A stretch of DNA of 18,383 bases from DATEJJ01 sp039649115. GTDB lineage: Bacteria > Actinomycetota > Actinomycetes > Mycobacteriales > Micromonosporaceae. Within the stretch, counting starts at the first letter, position 1. Every line of letters begins with the position of its first letter. The notes beneath the pieces were generated by a model. It searched no databases and was not told the DNA's origin. It saw only the letters and a program-made list of their open reading frames with translations. The stretch covers positions 1-18,383 of the forward strand of contig JBBWZQ010000112.1 in NCBI GenBank assembly GCA_039649115.1. Direction: 5' to 3'. The translations under genes and the position numbers were made by a program. Shown piece by piece: positions 14,713 through 18,383 of the stretch.

Positions 14713-15170
14713 GCCGCCACATCCAGGTCACCTTCGACGCCCACGACCCGCGGGCGCTGTCGTCCTTCTGGCGCGACGTGCTGCGCTACGTCCATCCCGG
14801 CCCGCCCGGAGTCGACCTGCCCGAGGACGCCGACCCGTTGGCCGCGTGGGACGACTTCCTCGCGCGGGTCGGCGTACCGCAGGAGCAGCGCAACACGAGA
14901 TCGGCCATCGAGGATCCGGACGGGCACGGGCCACGGCTGTTCTTCCAGCAGGTGCCGGAGGACAAGGTCGCCAAGAATCGCGTCCACCTCGACGTCCGGG
15001 CGGCTCCCGGACTGCAGGGAGAGGAGCGGATGGCGGCGCTGGAGGCCGAGTGCGCCCGGCTCGTCGCGCTGGGCGCGACGCGGGTGCGTCGCTACGAGCC
15101 CGCGCCCCCGATGAGCGCCGGCTTCATCGTGCTGACCGACCCCGAGGGCAACGAGTTCTGCCTGGACTGA
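14709..15170 (+). CDS. VOC-family (glyoxalase-like) protein
   Basis: Small cytoplasmic protein of 153 residues. It shows a vicinal oxygen chelate fold of the Glyoxalase_6 type: IQVTFDAHDPRALSSFWRDV opens the first beta-alpha-beta unit, IEDPDGHGPRLFFQQVPEDK and NRVHLDVRA close it, and the second unit ends FIVLTDPEGNEFCLD. The metal-site-like positions (His in HIQV or VHLDV, and Glu near the end) are present, but many members of this subgroup have no known reaction. ATG 14709 has GGAGCAA upstream and overlaps the stop of the preceding mini-gene by four bases, which suggests coupling. It is followed by a non-coding stretch with a gene remnant. Confidence 0.85.
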   Translation: MSRHIQVTFDAHDPRALSSFWRDVLRYVHPGPPGVDLPEDADPLAAWDDFLARVGVPQEQRNTRSAIEDPDGHGPRLFFQQVPEDKVAKNRVHLDVRAAPGLQGEERMAALEAECARLVALGATRVRRYEPAPPMSAGFIVLTDPEGNEFCLD

Positions 15171-15199
15171 CGCGGCTGCGCGGCGCGCCGGTCAGGACG

Positions 15200-15400
15200 C
15201 CGGCTGGACGCTCGCCGGTTGTCGCCACGCCGACGCTCGCGGTGACGGTGACCGCCTCGCCGGCGATGCGCAACGGCTCGGCGAGGGCCGTGACGATCCG
15301 GTCGGCGACCTCGTGGATGTCGGCCGGGCTGCCGATTTCCTCGACGAGCACGGCGAATTCGTCGCCGCTGAGCCGCGCCGCCGTGTCGCCGGGCCTGTGG
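15200..15400 (-). pseudogene. Remnant of a GGDEF (diguanylate cyclase) domain
   Basis: Read leftward, 15397 to about 15212 encodes RPGDTAARLSGDEFAVLVEE, then VADRIVTALAEPLRI and VTVTASVGVATTGERPAG. This is the middle of a GGDEF domain with signature SGDEF. The first half of the domain (substrate-binding helix, DxDxFKxxND motif) and the last part (ADxAMYxAK) are both missing. The frame is open on either side but the flanking translation has no family features. It is a decayed fragment with no activity expected. Its source gene is not in the window. Confidence 0.65.
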
Positions 15401-15735
15401 TCCGGCGGCGACGGGCCGGTGCTGGCCGACCTCGGCGTGCCCGGACCCTCCACACCGGACAGTCCATTCTCCACCGCGGCGGTCCGGTGCGGGCCGCGGC
15501 CGGCATCGAGAGCACGCACACGACGGGCTACTGACCCGCCGCGCCACTGTTCTTGCCCCGTGGCCGTCGAGGTCCGCCCATCGCGTCGGTGCGCCGCAGG
15601 CGCCGCACGAGCACCCGGACGGTCCGCCAACCCGTGCGGGTGAACTCCGGGTGCGGTCCGGCAGTTCCGGCCGGGCCGCCCGTGCACCGCCGCTAGCGTT
15701 GCCCTCGACCAACTGGTGGCGAACGGGGGCGAGCC
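15401..15735. other. 335-bp gap before the LodA-like gene
   Basis: I see no gene here. A hairpin GCGCC (15591-15595), GCA, GGCGC (15599-15603) is present. TAGCGT at 15694-15699 is the only good -10 box candidate for the following gene and would give a leader of about 30 bases. No -35 was recognised. Confidence 0.35.
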
Positions 15736-18383
15736 GTGGCGGACGGCATTTTCCGGATCCATCCCGCGATCGGGGTGGCTCGGGTCGGCAACAGCGACAA
15801 CTGCGTGATCGCGCCCGAGACGATGGCCGGGCGGCCGGCCGGGGAGGGCTCCGCGCTGATGGGCGGGCTGCCGATCCGGGCCGGCACCGAAACGGACCCG
15901 GTCACCAGCGACGACCTGCGCGACGCGAGCGGGGCGCTGAAGCGCCAGGCCGCCCGGTTCCGCATCTTCCAGTATCCGGAGCGGGCGCAGGAGGCGTGGC
16001 CGCGCGGCGACGGGGCGGAGATCACCATCGGCTCGAAGGTCGGCGGGCGCACGGTCGCCGACATCATCTGGACCGTCCACGTGGCCAACAAGAAGGCCAA
16101 CGCCTTCGTCCTGGTGGAGGACGGCCCTTACCAGGGCATCGTGGGGTACGAGGACGGCCGGCTGCCGCCGATCCGCAACGCGGCCTTCGGCGAGACGGGT
16201 ACCGGGCAGCCGCGTGACAAGATAGCGGTGCTGAACGAGCCGGCGCGGGTACGCGCCCTGACCGTCGACCCGGGGCCCCGTACCATCTCCGGGTCGTGCT
16301 CGGCCAGCGTCCACTTCGACCGGGAGACGGTGCCGTCCTATGTGGACGGCAGCACCCGGGAAGTGGTGGAGCTGGCGGACTACCCGATCTCCTTCCCGGC
16401 CGACGGCTTCGGGCAGCTGGACTGCCCGGCCGGCGTCATCGACACGCTGGGGGAGTTGCAGACGGACGGGCGCGGGCGGCTGCTGGTGCTCGGCGGGTAC
16501 GGCCGCGCCTGCGGCTGGAAGGTGGACGGGCAAGCGCCACTCGCCGACGATGTCAACAACGACCAGTGGTTCGACGACACCTCCGACGGTCCGGTGTCGG
16601 CCACCCTGGTGTTCACCGACAAGACGCGGATCACCGTCCAGGGCGCCTGGGTGACGACCACCGACCCGTCCTTCGCACCGCAGATCCTCAACGTCGTGTC
16701 GCTGTGGGACGACGTGTACGACGTGTGGGTGCGCGAGCTCGGGCTGGCACCGGAGATCTACGACGCCGCGCGGGGCGGGTACCAGACGTCCTTCAAGCCC
16801 TGGTTCGACGAGCAACTCGCACCCATCTTCCGGGCCGCCTCGCTGCAGGGGTGGGTCACCAACCTGAGCGAGCACGGCCTGTCCGCGCACCAGGAGCTCG
16901 CCGCCATCACCGCGGCCGACGACCCCGCCACCACCGCCCTCGCCGGCATCGCGGCCATCTTCCGCAACCCGTTCGAGGCGCGGCACAGCGACACCACCCT
17001 GATGCCGCTGCACCTGGGGGACGCCAACGAGTCCCTGCTGACGCTGCGCCAGACGCAGTACTACTTCCTGCAGCGCTGGAACGAGGGGCGGGGCCACTAC
17101 GCACCGGGGCCGGGACCGGCGCTCGGTCCGGGCGAGTACCTGGACCAGGCGACGATGGTCAACTGCCTTGGCGGCCGGTTCAGCCCCGGCATCGACCTCA
17201 CCTTCGTCATGCGCGAACCGGCCCTGTACGTGCAGCCGTGGCGTACCTCCGGCCGCGGCCCGTTCCGGGTGTCCGCCAAGCCGCTGGACTACGCGCACGC
17301 GACCACCGCCAGCCCGCTGCTGACCGGGGGCTACATCCCGCGGCACGTGGAGCGCGACGGCCTGGAGCCCGGCGACCTCTCCAAGTGGTTGGCCATCCCG
17401 TGGCACACCGACTACAACTCCTGCGCCACCCACCCGCCCTCGCCCAACCCGCCGGGCAACCGCACGCTGTTCTGGTCGTGGCCGGCACAGCGGCCGGTCG
17501 CGGTGTACACAGTGGACGACGTCACCTGGTGGCAGCCGTCCGGCCAGGCGCTCACCCCGCAGCTGGGTCGGCAGCGCTGGTCGGTGCGGGGCGCCGGTAC
17601 CGACTCGGCGCGGGCCGAGAACTGGGGCCGGTACCAGCCGCCCCGGATCCAGATGGTGCAGAACTGGCAGCGCATCGGCACCGTGCTGCAGGGCACCGCG
17701 ATCGCGACGGCCGGCGCGCCGTACCCGGACGACTGGTTCCTGGAGGCGCAGGGCCAGCTCATCGACACCGACCGCACACCGGTCGTCCCGTTCCCCAACT
17801 ACGCCACGGAAATCAACGACATCTCCGACATCGACGAGCGGATGCTGTTCTTCCAGGTGCTCAACATCGACCAGTACCCGGGTGCGTTGCTGTCGGCGCG
17901 CCAGTACGTGGACTACTGGCTGGGGTGGGCGGACACGTTCGCGCACAGCCCGCTGACCTCGCCGGCCGACCAGATCTTCTTCCCGTACACCGAGCAGGCG
18001 TTCCAGGACCGCCTCGACCTCATCTACCAGGAACTGGTGGACGCGGCGGCGGCGAGCGACCCGGCCGAGGACCCGCTGTTCAAGACGTACGACGACATGG
18101 TGACCCGGATCGTCCAGCTCGCCCCGTTCAACCTCACCGACGGCGGCTGGCTGCGCAACGTCGGGGTGACCGGCCCCATCGACGAGGTGCGCTCGCTGCT
18201 CTACTCCATCTCGATGGACGAGCTCGGCGACGGCGACGTGGCCCGCAACCACTGCAACATCTACCGCGACCTGTGCCACTCCGTGGGGTACTACCCGGCG
18301 CCGATCAACACCCGCGAGTACGCGTTCGACCCGCAGATGCTGCGCAGCGCGTTCACGGTACCCGCGTTCGAACTGGCCATCTC
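15736..18383 (+). CDS. LodA/GoxA-like CTQ oxidase fused to an iron-containing heme-oxygenase-like domain (3' end outside window)
   Basis: More than 882 codons with no stop before the window edge. GTG 15736 is chosen because the LodA-type N-terminus (IFRIHPAIGVARVGNSD) begins four residues later; GGGGGCGAG lies just upstream. Residues 1-680 follow the LodA family: WFDDTSDGPV (278-287), QGAWVTTTDPSFAPQI (about 302-317) and PWHTDYNSC with Asp559 and Cys563. FWSWPAQRP follows, with Trp580/582 as partner for a cysteine tryptophylquinone. LodA and GoxA oxidise primary amines of amino acids to release H2O2 and ammonia. From about 695 the chain continues as an iron-containing redox enzyme of the heme-oxygenase-like group: APFNLTDGGWLRNVG (796-810), then MDELGDGDVARNHCNIYRDL with candidate iron ligands Glu829 and His839. 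LodA proteins usually end near 650-760 residues. A LodB-like flavoprotein is normally needed for cofactor formation and is not seen here. Domain calls are firm for LodA, likely for the second domain. Confidence 0.85.
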   Translation, partial: MADGIFRIHPAIGVARVGNSDNCVIAPETMAGRPAGEGSALMGGLPIRAGTETDPVTSDDLRDASGALKRQAARFRIFQYPERAQEAWPRGDGAEITIGSKVGGRTVADIIWTVHVANKKANAFVLVEDGPYQGIVGYEDGRLPPIRNAAFGETGTGQPRDKIAVLNEPARVRALTVDPGPRTISGSCSASVHFDRETVPSYVDGSTREVVELADYPISFPADGFGQLDCPAGVIDTLGELQTDGRGRLLVLGGYGRACGWKVDGQAPLADDVNNDQWFDDTSDGPVSATLVFTDKTRITVQGAWVTTTDPSFAPQILNVVSLWDDVYDVWVRELGLAPEIYDAARGGYQTSFKPWFDEQLAPIFRAASLQGWVTNLSEHGLSAHQELAAITAADDPATTALAGIAAIFRNPFEARHSDTTLMPLHLGDANESLLTLRQTQYYFLQRWNEGRGHYAPGPGPALGPGEYLDQATMVNCLGGRFSPGIDLTFVMREPALYVQPWRTSGRGPFRVSAKPLDYAHATTASPLLTGGYIPRHVERDGLEPGDLSKWLAIPWHTDYNSCATHPPSPNPPGNRTLFWSWPAQRPVAVYTVDDVTWWQPSGQALTPQLGRQRWSVRGAGTDSARAENWGRYQPPRIQMVQNWQRIGTVLQGTAIATAGAPYPDDWFLEAQGQLIDTDRTPVVPFPNYATEINDISDIDERMLFFQVLNIDQYPGALLSARQYVDYWLGWADTFAHSPLTSPADQIFFPYTEQAFQDRLDLIYQELVDAAAASDPAEDPLFKTYDDMVTRIVQLAPFNLTDGGWLRNVGVTGPIDEVRSLLYSISMDELGDGDVARNHCNIYRDLCHSVGYYPAPINTREYAFDPQMLRSAFTVPAFELAI

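Noticed and set aside
15400..18279. Long minus-strand open frame opposite the LodA-like gene
   Set aside because: Only its last part (below 15400) carries a real signature, the GGDEF remnant. The rest is antisense to a well-supported gene.

Overview
The window is about 18.4 kb of very GC-rich DNA with strong G/C preference at third codon positions, frequent GTG starts, GTA-CG/GGTAC junctions and several leaderless-looking starts (TANNNT box 6-7 nt before the start codon). This points to a filamentous actinomycete, most likely Micromonosporaceae; the family assignment is inference. I see no rRNA, tRNA, CRISPR array, insertion sequence or phage gene.

Left part (1-5957), sulfur supply. Two divergent transport operons share a 441-bp control region. 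Leftward lie a sulfate-binding lipoprotein and the start of the CysT permease. Rightward lies a four-gene organosulfur unit: SsuA-like lipoprotein, SsuB-like ATPase, SsuC-like permease and a two-component FMN monooxygenase of the NtaA/SnaA/DszA type. A 23-codon leader peptide of the actinobacterial sulfur-gene type sits in front of the rightward unit, followed by a stem whose left arm resembles the 16S anti-Shine-Dalgarno. This suggests a cysteine-responsive attenuator.

Middle part (5967-15170), mixed chromosomal genes. A secreted delta-60-repeat protein is divergent from a large SARP/AfsR-like regulator (winged helix, BTAD, NB-ARC, TPR), with an 11-bp tandem repeat between them. Then come a polytopic membrane protein with a duplicated Asp/His motif, a Cys-rich pentapeptide-repeat protein, a membrane-anchored metallophosphoesterase, a leftward APH-like kinase, a probably frameshifted 42-codon mini-gene and a VOC-family protein. 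Several of these have leaderless-type starts.

Right part (15171-18383). A remnant of a GGDEF domain is followed by an open frame that leaves the window after more than 880 codons. Its first ~680 residues are a LodA/GoxA-type cysteine-tryptophylquinone oxidase. It continues in frame into what looks like an iron-containing heme-oxygenase-like diiron domain. This two-oxidase fusion is the most interesting object in the window, followed by the leader-peptide attenuator and the duplicated DAxxH...F[TS]PxH membrane protein.
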